Shown here piece by piece: positions 22,715 to 34,178 of a stretch of DNA of 64,000 nt. The notes below the pieces were generated by a model. It searched no databases. It was not told the DNA's origin and saw only the letters and a list, made by a program, of their open reading frames with translations. The DNA lies in contig NC_135551.1 of NCBI RefSeq assembly GCF_964340395.1, forward strand, positions 9,226,379 to 9,290,378, written 5' to 3'. This DNA comes from Glandiceps talaboti. Lineage: Eukaryota; Hemichordata; Enteropneusta; Spengelidae. Each line of letters opens with the position of its first letter. Position 1 is the first letter of the stretch. A program made the translations under genes and the position numbers.

Positions 22715-22930
22715 CTACTGTAGTGTCAGGTGACTGACATGTGACCAACGACTGAATGGAATATTCCAATATACTACGAAATGAACAGAACTCATCTGGA
22801 CGATTTGGCGAACGCATCTTGCTCTGCATCTTGGAAGACTGAGATACCTTCAACGTCAACCGAGATATCAACCAATTCGACCCAGATACACCGAAAAACT
22901 ACAAGTATAATACCCAGGACATAAACATAG
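22715..22930 (+). repeat. 230-bp direct duplication, copy 1
   Basis: Shares TAGTGTCAGGTGAC, GACTGAATGGAATATTCCAA, ACGAGATATCAACCAAT-like and GAAGGTAAGAATACTTTA with 23795-24035. The right end looks like a splice donor (AAG|GTAAGAAT) in both copies, so it may be a duplicated untranslated exon or element leader. Confidence 0.65.
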
Positions 22931-23004
22931 AAGGTAAGAATACTTTACTACCAAATATCAAAATATTCTTCCCAGTAGTGTTGACTTTTAAGTTTTCCAC
23001 AGAT

Positions 23005-23115
23005 ATGCAGACAGACAGATATGGACAAGACTCTTTATCGTGCGTCTGTAGCATGAATGAACCTGTTTTAATCATAGAGTGCCTATGATTTAATTCAGTT
23101 GTGCCAAAAGCAATG
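23005..23115 (+). repeat. Dispersed repeat R1, diverged fragment
   Basis: GACAGACAGATATGG followed by GAATGAACCTG and AATTCAGTTGTGCCAAAAG, which matches the 3' end of R1 with the CA run missing. Confidence 0.5.
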
Positions 23116-23794
23116 TTTCCAAGCAACCTCAAAGTCAAACCACAGATAAGTATAGACAGATTCGTAACAAACCTTCTCCCATTGTTCGATCATAGCCTCG
23201 GGTAAACATTACTGCCCGAATTCAACATAGTCTCGCATTACTCAACAGACCACACGATACTAAGCGATATTTCAATGGGAAAGTTTGCTATCCTACTGAC
23301 AGAATCATAAAATTGTAAATGTAATACATGACTTGCAATATCGGCACTTGAACTTGAAGCCGCGACTCAGATCAAATACCGTTGACATGTAAACACATAC
23401 CGTCTCATGTTGTCGACCGACACTATCGCTATATACATTTAAACATGTGTTTGGCATGATGCAGGTAATTTTCCAGGCCACAGTAGACACTATTGCAACA
23501 AACGTTAGTGTTGCGTCTTTTTACGTTGATTGCGACAGGGGTACATGCATGTTATGAATCAAAATAAAAACAATCGACTCTCAGTACCATGTTGGAAAGC
23601 AAAACATGCAATAAGATGACGCATTATTTTCAATGAAAAATTGAAATCATACTGAGGATATTTTATGTGAAGCTAGCTTGCCTTCTTAGGTAAAACATCA
23701 CTTTCAAAGCATTTTGTATGTGTTCCGTTGTACAGTTTCACTTTGATCATGGCCACACTTGTACCGCTGTGGGGTTGGTGGGAACTCCGCTCTG

Positions 23795-24035
23795 TAGTGT
23801 CAGGTGACATGAGACCAACGCCCCCAACGACCACCAAGGACTGAATGGAATATTCCAATATATCACGTAACGAGCAGAACATATCTGGACGATTGGCAGA
23901 ACACATCTCGGACACCCACTCGCTGAGATAACCTGAGACAACCTACCGAGATATCAACCAATCGATCTAGAGGCTAGAAACTACAAGTATCCTTACCAGG
24001 ACCTATACATTAAACTTAGAAGGTAAGAATACTTT
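23795..24035 (+). repeat. 230-bp direct duplication, copy 2
   Basis: Partner of 22715-22930, about 1.08 kb downstream in the same orientation. It contains an extra CCCCCAACGACCACCAAG insertion and ends in the same donor-like GAAGGTAAGAATACTTTAG. Confidence 0.65.
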
Positions 24036-24039
24036 AGCT

Positions 24040-26845
24040 CCGGTAAATTGATCGGGAACTCGTTAACAGCTTGTGTGTTCAATTTGACATTGGTGATGAA
24101 TATGAATGCACAGACCCTCATGTAAACATCGGAAATGTTACGACAGACATACAGACAGACAGACACCCCCTTTTATTACCTTTTATAAGGTAAAAAAAAT
24201 GAACAACCAGTGAGACGATGCAGTAACATATTAAGAAACGGTGTGTCTGATCCAATTAAACTTTTCCATATATTAATATCATCTTTGTCTGCAAGCATTG
24301 CAGCCAGTGAAAAGAAATAGAGATACAGAAAGATGTCCACACTAGTTATTTGTCATCCAATTGCATTGTCAAAGTTAGTGATATTAGTTGAAACTCCAAA
24401 TGTCAACATAAAACACACAGCTAAGCTTTTAAGTGGTATCCAGAGAATTGAAGACTATTGAGAAGCCAAAGAGTTCAAACGACAACGAACTTGTAAAGTT
24501 GGATGTCAATGTTAAAAATATCAAGACTATGAAGTAAATCAGGTAAAGAAATTTCTAGCATTGAAAGAATAAACATGAGCATATATCATAACAAGGCGGG
24601 TGTGGAGGCTAGAAAGGGGCTGACAAGATGTTGAACTTCAAAAGTTACGACAAAAAATGAAAAATGCAAGAACTCAGACAGGTCAGATGAAAATGTTGCG
24701 TGAATTGTATCATGACTCATTGTATGGATGAAACTTGGAGGCTATCCACTTTATCCTGTACTTGTTGAAAATGGTCAAGGTAATGATCATTCTCATTTAT
24801 ATCATCATGTACACACTAAATTGTATGGCATTTGAAGCATACAAGACAGTATTAATTATGCAACCAACAAGATTTAAGCATTGTATCCACTTTGTTAAAT
24901 GGATATTGCCTGCCAGATTAATGCCATATTAGAGACAGACGAACAACCGTAGCCCATTGTAATAGTCCCTCCATCCGGATCCGGAGACTATGGTCACCTA
25001 GTTAAGAGTAAACACTATTTTTGGTGGTGTTCAATGTTTCAGTGGCACTCATATTTGAGGTTATACTTGTTCATTTTAGCATTCATTGAAATATTTGGTT
25101 GTTTAACATATACAATTTTCTCCTTGTGTTCATTCAAGTAGTGATATGAATAATGTATATATTCTCGAACAGAAGTATTTCATCCCAGATTAGATTGGAA
25201 TGAAAAATATGCATGATCATGATGATGTATGTGGAGCTTCATTTACCAAGCTTGGTTCCAATCCAAAGTACACACAAGTCTCCATTTATTGGAAAATAGT
25301 TTGATTGTTTTGTTGTAGATTTGTTACAATGAGAGTACATCCCAGGACATTTGCAAAAATGATTATAAATGATTGATAGACTATAAATACAATGTTAAGG
25401 CTGTTGATAGATGATATATATACCTAGTTTGAAGGGTGGAAATGCCAGGGAGCTGGAAAATGTGAGATATGGAACATGTGTTTGCCAGGTAGTACAAGAA
25501 GAAGGAGTCCATCGAGATATAAAGGCAGTTATAAAAGTATGTGAAGTTGTACCTTAAAAAGTCCCAGGCAAAGAAATCTGCTTGGGACTTAAACTTTACT
25601 GAGTTAGATTTTTAGCTACATTATCTAAAGAATTACAGTGCCCAATATGCACAGATGTCATTAATTATGGCACACACTTCCAGTTGTGCATGTATGTGAA
25701 TTATTCACAGTCTCCACTCTCGTTATGTTTAATTGCACTCAAACAAACACCATACATTTTGACAAGTTGTCTTTTAACAGTACTGAATCACCGTGGCACA
25801 TGAGTGGTTCTATTGTGACACATACTTCCCAGTATTTAGATCTTAGTCTGCAAGGTTCATCCATTTAGCTGTAAGTGCATGCTATCAACACTTGCTCTCT
25901 CTGAAGTCTTCTCTACTGTTTTCAATTTTTTCAAAGCACTTGGAATAAATCAAGGGGTTTACCGTTACAGAATGTCTTTCAACAAAAATATATTCCCTGA
26001 AGCTACATACGTTAGAATGCCATGTCTTGGACACAGAGAGGGTCAGAGAAAAAGAGAGAAGATTTTGGGAATGTTATCAGAGCAGGGTATAGAATCAGTT
26101 CGAAATGAATTTCAACATGTCCTACACGAGATACGAATATTTACTATGTCCAATGGCTTGTCATTGTGGCTCTTTGAATATCCCTTCCCACTGAACGGAC
26201 GTTTTCTTGTAATAATGTAATGCATTGGAATTCGAGGGTTCAAAGGTGAAATTGTTCACGGCTCAAGTACGAAAAAAAATACACGGTTCCGGTCTCAGAT
26301 TTGCTTGGCGCGTACACAAACCGCACTGAATCATGCTATCAACACTCGGGCTCCATAGTACTTTGATGGTATTGCCCCACACACGACCCTTGACTACGTA
26401 CGCGAAAACCAGGTTTGGTGCTTGTACATACGCCTACAATACAGATACACAGTCAATTCCGGAAATATTGAATGTTTCATTTCGGCACACGTCGCGTCTC
26501 TGTAAAGGAAGTGAACTTGCAAATTAACAACAGCCTTTCCCAATGAGTTCATAAATAGTGTATTTGGTAACACACCACTTGGCTTACTTACGTCTGTGAA
26601 ATTATTTTACAGTAGTATTGGCGTCACGCTAGACTTGTTTCCTCTAAAGCTTCTTCCTTGGTTTATAAAGACACAAGATATTCACGACAGGTGAACGTGT
26701 CGATCGCCATTGGTGCACTACATCATCAAGTCATGCCACGTCAGCAAATAAACCCATACGAGCGGGCGCTGTTACCAAGTTCACCACAAGAGGGCGACCC
26801 AATAGATCTTGACGTTAAAAACCATTTCTCTTAGGCGTAAACAAA
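24040..26845. other. Long stretch without a supported gene
   Basis: AT-rich and largely unstructured. The longest open frame is 25879-26220 (113 codons, plus), which has no recognisable motif and no splice-bounded edges. A small frame near 25450-25555 (ELENVRYGTCVCQVVQEEG) is equally unassignable. I see no repeat partner inside the window. Confidence 0.35.
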
Positions 26846-26849
26846 TAAT

Positions 26850-27200
26850 CCTTTGGTTCCGGTTACCCGATCCCACTTAACTTTCCACTGCCGACCCTAG
26901 CCTTTTTTTTAGGTATTCAAGAAAAAAATAATACAATCACAAAAAAATTATATTCCTCATGTGACTTCACAAAAGTGGATGCGGAAACTGATATCAACTT
27001 TAAAAAGACAAAATAAAACAGTTACTGTTCTGCCAATCTGTAATGGCTGTACATCTGATAGGAAGAAATAAACAACACATAAACCATTTGGAAAACAATG
27101 GAAAACCTGAACTAGGCAGAAACACAGAAAAAAATATATAACAAAATGAAATAAAAAAACCTACCACACAATTTCTTTCATTAGGCCCTACACCATTAAC
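26850..27200. repeat. Dispersed repeat, copy 2 (partner at 3188-3540)
   Basis: Direct-orientation partner of 3188-3540 with the same landmark order, ending CTTTCATTAGGCC. The copies are about 23 kb apart. Confidence 0.75.
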
Positions 27201-27810
27201 TGCTATTTGAACTCCACTTTTTTCTGAATGATGTAAAAACGCCCGCCAACTTTCAATTAAAAAAACTACGTATACCTGTTGTGAACCTGCACTACAGCGA
27301 ACCGGTGGCTCAAGTTCTAAAGGGAAATTAGGTTGGAGTAAAGTACCAACAACAAACGTGCACCACTGAACTGGCCATAGAGGGCGCCATACAGAATAAT
27401 AAATTCAACTATGCTGGGCGCGTTCGATTTGCCCAATCATGGTCGTGATTTATCGATCACAATTGTGATTTCGCGATCGAATGCGCAGAATCACGATCAT
27501 GATTGACAATAACGGCAATTACGCCCCTGAGCATGATTACCGTATTTACAAAATGGTGGACAGCAATGTGACCATTGCTAAAGAGTCTGTTTTAAAACTT
27601 TGTAAAATCGAATATGATATCTATAATGGCATTTTCCTGCAAGGTAAGTTATTAGACACTAATTTAATGCTTGCGGTAGTATTTTTCAAACAAATAATCA
27701 TATTTTTTCATAAAATCAAAAATGTTTATATCGTTAACGGCACAGGCTAGGCCCCAGGCTAGGCATTTGGTCGAACAAATCTGTATGACTTAAAAAAAAT
27801 GTGTAGTACA

Positions 27811-27841
27811 GTACCGTAGCCTGCGGAGGGGGGGGGGGGGG
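27811..27841 (+). repeat. CCGTAGCCTG motif with G-homopolymer
   Basis: TACCGTAGCCTGCGGAGG runs directly into about 14 G. It is nearly identical to the inverted copy at 10903-10935. Confidence 0.5.
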
Positions 27842-27935
27842 AGAGAGCTAGCTAATCTCTATCGTACGCTGTTACACAACTCCACACCTGCACCACTACC
27901 CAGTACATAATTTAGCTTGTTGATCCAAGTGAATG

Positions 27936-28304
27936 TTATATTGATATATGAGGGGGTCTCATCCTAATAACGTGAAATACTTCATCGGAATGTTCCGACT
28001 GAAATTTCCTTTCCACAGATTTCTTAATTAATAGTGGATTGGCTCGCAATTTAGTAAGCACTGCCAATCGCCAGTGCTTCATCTCTCTCTCTAAAATTGG
28101 ATACACAAGGACTTGATCAAGCTTATCTTTATCAGGTGTGATTGTATCCGATCGTATAAGTTGAATGTCAACATCCTTGTCTAATTCATCATAGGATCTG
28201 TGCAGGCGCAGATGACAGCGAGATTTACTATGTAGTAATCCAAATGTGGCCTCACGAAGTTTGTTTTTGCCAGTTTTCCGAACTTCAACTATGGACGCTG
28301 CCAT
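27936..28304 (-). CDS. Hypothetical protein, possible first coding exon
   Basis: A 122-codon frame opens MAASIVEVRKTGKNKLREAT. It is rich in Lys, Arg, Leu and Asp, consistent with a soluble helical protein. The start codon sits in CCAAGATGGCAGCGTCC, close to the AAGATGGCGGC element (YY1-type) often found at the start codon of metazoan housekeeping genes, which favours a real host start. No known domain is recognised. The frame ends in a stop without an obvious donor. Single-exon gene, first exon and chance ORF all remain possible. Confidence 0.35.
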   Translation of the reverse strand: MAASIVEVRKTGKNKLREATFGLLHSKSRCHLRLHRSYDELDKDVDIQLIRSDTITPDKDKLDQVLVYPILEREMKHWRLAVLTKLRANPLLIKKSVERKFQSEHSDEVFHVIRMRPPHISI

Positions 28305-28737
28305 CTTGGTATGCTGTTACCTGGAAATGACCCCTTATATGACCTATGTTAATGTTTATGCGCTTCGCTGAATATTTGACAAAAACGACCCTGCTGGGTC
28401 ATAGTGAGATAACGAAAAAATATCATGTTGGAATTTAGAGATTGACATTTCATAGTGCACAATTTATATACCATAAACAAAACTCAACAGTATTAATTTT
28501 ACAGTAGTTTGAGTTTCTCTAATGAAAGAACTATGCTATTTTGCTAACAGATTGACTTGAGTGAATAAAAACAGCAACACTAAAGCGACCTTCTTTTTAC
28601 TTTCATATAGGAAGAAGATTATTTAAATTGCAAGGGATTCCACTCTCTCTATCTGTCTTGTCATTCTTTTCTATACTCGTCATATGCTGTGAGAAAGGAG
28701 CCAGATGCAGATCTTCATTTCTTTCTGTTAACTTTCT

Positions 28738-29913
28738 TTGGTTTACTCTCGCTGGCAGCATCGTTGTTTCCATCATCATTTACTGAATCTGACAGACATG
28801 AATCGACCATGCAAGTTTCCGGGATTCCTCTGCAGTGAGGCGATGTACTCTCGTTACATGCCCACATACACTTACCTTGTTTTCAGCAAAGTATTTCACA
28901 ATTTGGCCGTACAAGTTACCAGATTTGACGTTATACCTGCCCAAATATAGAAACCTGTATAGGCATGAATCAGTAGGTAGATTTACCAACTTCACTGGCG
29001 TCAACTACTTTTTGAGCAGTTTGGGCAACAGATGAGAGAGCAACCTGTGATAATAATACTGCCATGCATTGTTTTTTAAATGCAATGGCTCAACTCGAGC
29101 ACACTGTACATACCTACCCAGTGCAGGCATAAATTCCTGACGAGATTTTCTATTTGCAATAAAGCGTGTTCCGTTAGATCGATTTGTGTCACATTTGTCT
29201 GACTTCTTTGGCAAAGTTGATTTGAATTTAGCTACTGCTTCTGCATCCTTTAACCTTTTTCCATACCCCCACTGGCTCCACTTTTTTATGAGGACCTATA
29301 TCTGCCCGTATGGTATGTTTAGTCTCATTAGACACATTAGCAAAAGAGCTAAAATACAGTTCCCCAGAATTAACTGCCAGTCCTTTTCGATCAAAAGGCA
29401 CCAAAGAAACCTTACCTTAAAACTCACATTTAGATCACTTATGGGATAGTACCTGGTCTCAATAACCTCTAGCTCGTGGGTAAGAGAGGTAACATAGTGG
29501 GTCCTCCTCTTTTAAATGTGCTCCTAACAAGAGAAAGTTGTGGTCTGGGCTAGCAATCCTATGACATACATTTAGACAACCAACAAGGCAGGTAGTAGCT
29601 TGGCCATACTTACCGAATGGGGCACCATCTGCACCAACAAAGGAACAATCTGGTTTGTCAAACCAATTTAACATGTTGAGGATGTGCTGACTCATTATTA
29701 CATTTCAGGTAGTAGCTCCTCTATATTACGTTTCATACCTACTACCCTCCCCTCATTAACAACTGGTTGCAGATCCTCGATATCTAGATTTTTAACAAAG
29801 TACACAACCTTATTAAAAGGAAGTAATCTAGGAATCTTACAACCCATGTGAAACTCCATTCGATTATATTTTAGGGGCGTTACAGTGATGGCAGAGAGAT
29901 TACAGGATGACAT
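28738..29913 (-). pseudogene. Fragmented copy of an unnamed multicopy invertebrate protein family
   Basis: Four minus-strand open pieces in sequence form one former protein. They contain FVGADGAPFGKYGQATTCLV (29630-29570), LVPFDRKGLAVNSGELYF and FANVSNETKHTIRADIGPHK (about 29400-29300), FIANRKSRQEFMPALGRYV and ARVEPLHLKNNAWQ (29160-29070), and LYGQIVKYFAENKV (about 28905). I recognise the run of motifs ADGAPFG, FANVS, SRQEF and EPLHLKNNA as an unnamed family repeated in cnidarian and amphioxus genomes. Function is unknown. Stops and frameshifts separate the pieces, and both ends are missing, so this is a pseudogene or element remnant. Confidence 0.5.
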
Positions 29914-30244
29914 ACATTATGATGATGGGGAATGGGTTTTAAGCATGGCTTTATATACATACTAGGGGCTGACATGGGCTTGACTTTTGTACCAATGTTT
30001 CAATATAGATGACAGACTGAGTTTAACATTAAAAGACAAACTTCCCTACACACAAAGACACACACAAGCAAAATACACCACAGAACAAAATATTTATATC
30101 TAATTTCACTTTTATTTATCTTTTTCACTAGTTTATAATTTTAGCACAAAAGGTACAGTGTTTACATACACATGTTTTCGTTAATGTAACCTTACATGTT
30201 TACATGAAACCATAGGTTATGTATTTATTTTGTGTTTTCATCTC

Positions 30245-30540
30245 ATTGTACTGTTGATGTCACAACATTTTTAGGGTGTGTCTTTACGTGAAGATCATCA
30301 AGTACACATTTGAACCGTTTCACAGCATCTGGAATAGAAGCAAACTTTCTCACTGACATATTTATTTGATGATGTATAGCTTCCACCCCACTTTCACCGA
30401 AACAAAAAACAATCCCACTTTATAAGCCCTCACTTCTTGTATCACATGACATTCTAGCATGTGTAGCTTTGGAAAAAACGTGCTCTGCCCAAAATTCTCC
30501 TCTGTAGTATTCTAACAGAGCAGCAATATCTATACCTGCA
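30245..30540 (-). pseudogene. C-terminal exon of a transposase-like ORF
   Basis: On the minus strand CTCTTTTGCAG is a good acceptor. It is followed by an open frame IDIAALLEYYRGEFWAEHVF, then an in-frame TAA, then FGESGVEAIHHQINMSVRKF and VKRFKCVLDDLHVKTHP before the final stop. The FGESGVEAIH-(N)-...-IP-...-RLK pattern resembles the C-terminus of transposase-like proteins I have seen in invertebrate repeats. The internal stop marks decay. The intron-like 5' edge is notable for an element. Confidence 0.4.
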
Positions 30541-31035
30541 AAAGAGAAAGGATAGCATGAATACAGTGTTCAATCAGGGGACATACAACTAAATTCTCAA
30601 AAACTAATCAACATATTCCGCCCCAAATCACATAATGTCCTTGTGAACATGGTGTTCAGGAATTTGACATTTCTGGGGCATGCAAAACTGAAGTACATAC
30701 CTATATCTTGTCATTTTATAAACAAGAATGCAGTCAATTTAACTGAACTGAAAAGAGAATATGCAATCAAAGAACAACATAAAATTTGAATTAAAAAAAA
30801 TACACATAAAATACCAACAGTGAACAAAGAAACCTACTAATCTGAAAGCAACAGCTCTGAATGTAGATCTGAAAATGATGTGAATAGAGATTAGCTTTGG
30901 TCATAATCTTGACAAGTTAAGATCAACAGGTTAATCACCAAGCTTAAGCTTTATGATTTCCTCGTCTGTCACTTGTCTGCTAAGAGGGTACACCTGATGG
31001 CATGACCATATGTGAAAGCTAAGAAGAAGACTTAG

Positions 31036-31182
31036 TGTAAAAACTATTACGCTGTTGCAGTTGGTAGAAAAACTAGTGTCTTTGCGGATTGGGATGCATG
31101 TTGCAAATTAGTAGATGGGTGTCGTTGGGCTTGTTATAAGGGATTCAACACTAAGAAAGAAGCAGACGTTTATTCTGTGTAA
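31036..31182 (+). pseudogene. RNase H1 hybrid-binding (viroplasmin-type) domain fragment
   Basis: A 48-codon frame between stops encodes YYAVAVGRKTSVFADWDACC, then LVDGCRWACYKGFNTKKEAD. This is the whole RNase H1 N-terminal hybrid-binding domain pattern: YYAV.VGR.TG.F..W..C...V.G...A.YK.F.T..EA. The domain binds RNA-DNA hybrids. No RNase H catalytic domain follows, no Met precedes it, and an in-frame TAG lies just upstream (31033-31035). It is therefore an orphan fragment, likely from a mobile element or RNase H1-like gene copy. Confidence 0.6.
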
Positions 31183-31399
31183 TTATTGTGATTTGAATAC
31201 CAGTATAAATGGCGTCGGCAGAGAGATAGAGGAGACAAAGTGTAGCCAATTCGTCAGACGCAGAGCCGAAGCTAGAGGATTGTTCTAAGAGTGATTCGCC
31301 AGTTTCATGAACCCAAATGTTAGTTTGTTCTGATATATCGGCGTCTACACCGACCTTAACCATTGCATATACTGGCATTGTTGGCTGTTGCTAAGACCA

Positions 31400-32390
31400 T
31401 ATCAATGGAAGTTGACTATAATCATGGATTCATGGGTTTTCATTGCCTAACCAATGGTTAAGAATATGGTCTTGGGGCCAAATTTTATTTTAGCCCCCTC
31501 AGACTAATTTTGAAGATAAAAATTAACAACATGTATTTTTTATATGTGGTCCTATAATGATGGTAACCATATATGTTTCATAAAATTAAGATGCATGTCA
31601 CACGAAAACCCATATGCCCCTGCACAACCAAGCCTGCCAAAGATATCTATGAGGTTATGTTATCGCGGTTTTCAAGTCAAACACAGACAAGTGTTGTCTT
31701 TGAGTCAAACTTTCATGCGCTGTTCTACCTAGCAGTTGTAAAGTGAGCGTACGACCACTCACGTAGCGAAAAGTTAACACCAGTTAGCAATTATATTCAA
31801 TTTCAATATTGCAATTTGCCGAAAAATTGTAATAAAACCAAACATTTGCGACAAGACATTTTGAGTTTAGTCATGCACATCACGACGTAGCTCTGGAAAT
31901 ACACACGCTACGAGGTTTCGATAGAGGCTAGGGAAGACGTGCCCAAACTTCCTAGCGTAATTTTCTGAGATAATCACGGCGTTGTTCGGTGCGCGACAAT
32001 CAGTACGCGGTCGACTTGTTCACCTTGTACCACTCTTCTGAAACATTTCTAGGTTAAGTTGTACCCAATTGTACGCTCACAAATATCCAGTCTTCTGGCA
32101 CCTTCTTCATGCAATGTTAGAATTTGTCCCTCGGTTAATTCGTTTCTTCTAGGCATCTCTCAGTCATTAATGTAAACAATAATCGGTTGGCTGACACCTA
32201 CTAAGGTCATCCAATGTAAATAAATACTTTACATGTAAATTTTAGGCGCCGGTCTTTTGAAAAGTGTGCCGAAACACTGAAATAAGCCTGTCAATCAAGT
32301 ATTTAAATCAGCAATATCAGGCGACAATATATGTAATTTATATGCAAATGAGGGGGCCGTTATATGTCTCAACAATGGAACGTTACTGCA
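31400..32390. other. No recognisable gene
   Basis: Nothing coding is recognised on either strand. Composition shifts slightly toward higher GC at 31860-32040 without motifs. Confidence 0.35.
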
Positions 32391-33471
32391 TTAGAAATCA
32401 CACCGCCAAAGCAGTATCGAATGATACAATTTTGTCAAAAGAAAATTGATCACCATTCTTACATCATCAGTTGGTAGTGTTCCACCAGCTGTTTGTGTTT
32501 GTGTTTCATTGTTTTCTTCACTTACAAATACAACAGGATTTAACATTAGTATTTCTCTCAGGTTCAAGGCAAGTTCAGTTACAGTGTACATTTCTCTTAT
32601 TTTATTTTTAGTTGTACTGAGGTAGAAGAGTGCCCTTGGACCTTTGGACTTCAGCACCTCTTTATGAAACAGAATCTAATTTGTTAACAATTCTTGTTTG
32701 TCATCAAGACCTTCTAGATGTGTTTCAATGTCATTTCCTGTTTTCCAAACTGTTGTTATCTAAGCTTGTTTGTTTGTTAAGTCTACTTTCATAGAATGTT
32801 TGTGTTGTTCTTTTTATTTTATTTTCCTTTCTGCTTTTCATATATTGCCTGTAACTTTTTGTCTTTCAGAATCTCTTTCCTTGTGCTGTACTTCCCTTTC
32901 TCTTTATCAAAGCTTTTTCTGGCTTTATTAAGCAAGTGTTCTTTCTCTTCTACAGATTTACTATCGATTCCATTCCTTTGTTTTATTGTTTGACCACTTT
33001 ATTTGGGCTTTTTTGTCTTAGCAGCACGTTTAACATGGCAAAGTCTCGTTCAAAGACTGTATTGCTAGTTGGTACAGCACTGGCACTATGTTGCAGCGTA
33101 GGTGATGGGTTAGCATACTTCTCACCCTTGATGAGTTGGTCTTGATATTGCCTTTCAAGGATGAGAAGCATGCAACCACATAACATTTTTAGGCACTGCG
33201 TGGTCATTTGCTCTAGCTCAAGATTCACCTCTCGAAATAATTCCGTATAGATGATGTCCTTGTGAACTTCTACGTCAGCCCAAAGAAAGGTTTCTTCCAG
33301 GAGGGGACTTGCATATACACTCCACTTTTCCAATTTATCTCGCAAGATATCAAGGTATGGGTTTAAGTCAAGGACATATGTTGTACGCTCAATGAGACGC
33401 CAGTAGGGGCCTCTGATCACTTTGTCGATAATTCCTAGTGCACGTACACCAGCAGTAGGAATTGACGCCAA
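32391..33471 (-). pseudogene. Degraded middle part of a large unnamed multicopy family
   Basis: Minus strand 33471-32983 is open for 162 codons and contains VRALGIIDKVIRGPYWRLIE, then YLDILRDKLEKWSVYASPLL, ILERQYQDQLIKGEKYANPS and NTVFERDFAMLNVLLRQK. After stops come a Lys/Glu-rich coiled-coil stretch (KSVEEKEHLLNKARKSFDKE) and then HKEVLKSKGPRALFYLSTTK with YTVTELALNLREIL. I recognise RALG...GP.WR.LE, ERDFA.L..LLR and the terminal FSTGK..YSV.EL..NL pattern as one unnamed large family, repeated in amphioxus and cnidarians. The function is unknown. Numerous stops show decay. Confidence 0.5.
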
Positions 33472-34178
33472 GATCTTCTGCCACCGGCTCCTCCATCTTA
33501 GAACAGAATGTTGAAGCGATTTCCACGATATGAGACCAGTTCTAACGTTTCATTTAAAGCTTGTAAAAATGATGAGAAGTAGTACGTTACCCCCGACTCC
33601 TCAGATCAGTCGGCGTGAAATGCTTTGACAGCAGTTCGTACCAGCCGAGCTGTTCCAGATTCAGATGTTTGAAACGCATACACCATACTTTGATCAGATG
33701 TAACCTTCTCAAATATCTTTATTGTTTTGTTACACTCTGCAGCAAAGTTGACGATTACGTGCAATTTTGCAATAAAAGTTCCCCATCTCAGATATTTGTG
33801 TTTTCAGACATGGTGGAAAAGAATTAAAATGTTGTTATAACTGATAGTTATAGTAAATGTCCGAGGACACGTACTATAACGAAGTTATACTGCGAATTTG
33901 GCGAGTTTTGTAGTTTTCAAGCGACTTCCTCCCTGGCAATGAACGCAGCAGCACGTTATGTAAATTACAATTGATGGGACTGTTTTACAACACGTTGTCA
34001 TTTGCTTGAATTGAGAACACTGAGTTTAGCCAATTAAAAAAAGAACATTTTAGTTTAACAGGTGGTAGTATTATAATTAGGCGCGTGTGTATTCGGGTGT
34101 GGCAGCATTGCGTCTCGTAGTCAGACACCACATTACAGTCGAACCGTCGTCGAAGTGTTCGTTCCCTCGTCTCGTATT

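Noticed and set aside
25879-26220. 113-codon plus-strand frame
   Set aside because: No recognisable motif, no exon-like boundaries, no partner exon; kept only as part of an unannotated stretch.
31151-31378. 75-codon minus-strand frame starting MPVYAMVKVGVDAD with a possible donor at its end
   Set aside because: Partly overlaps the stronger plus-strand RNase H hybrid-binding domain; no family recognised and no downstream exon found.
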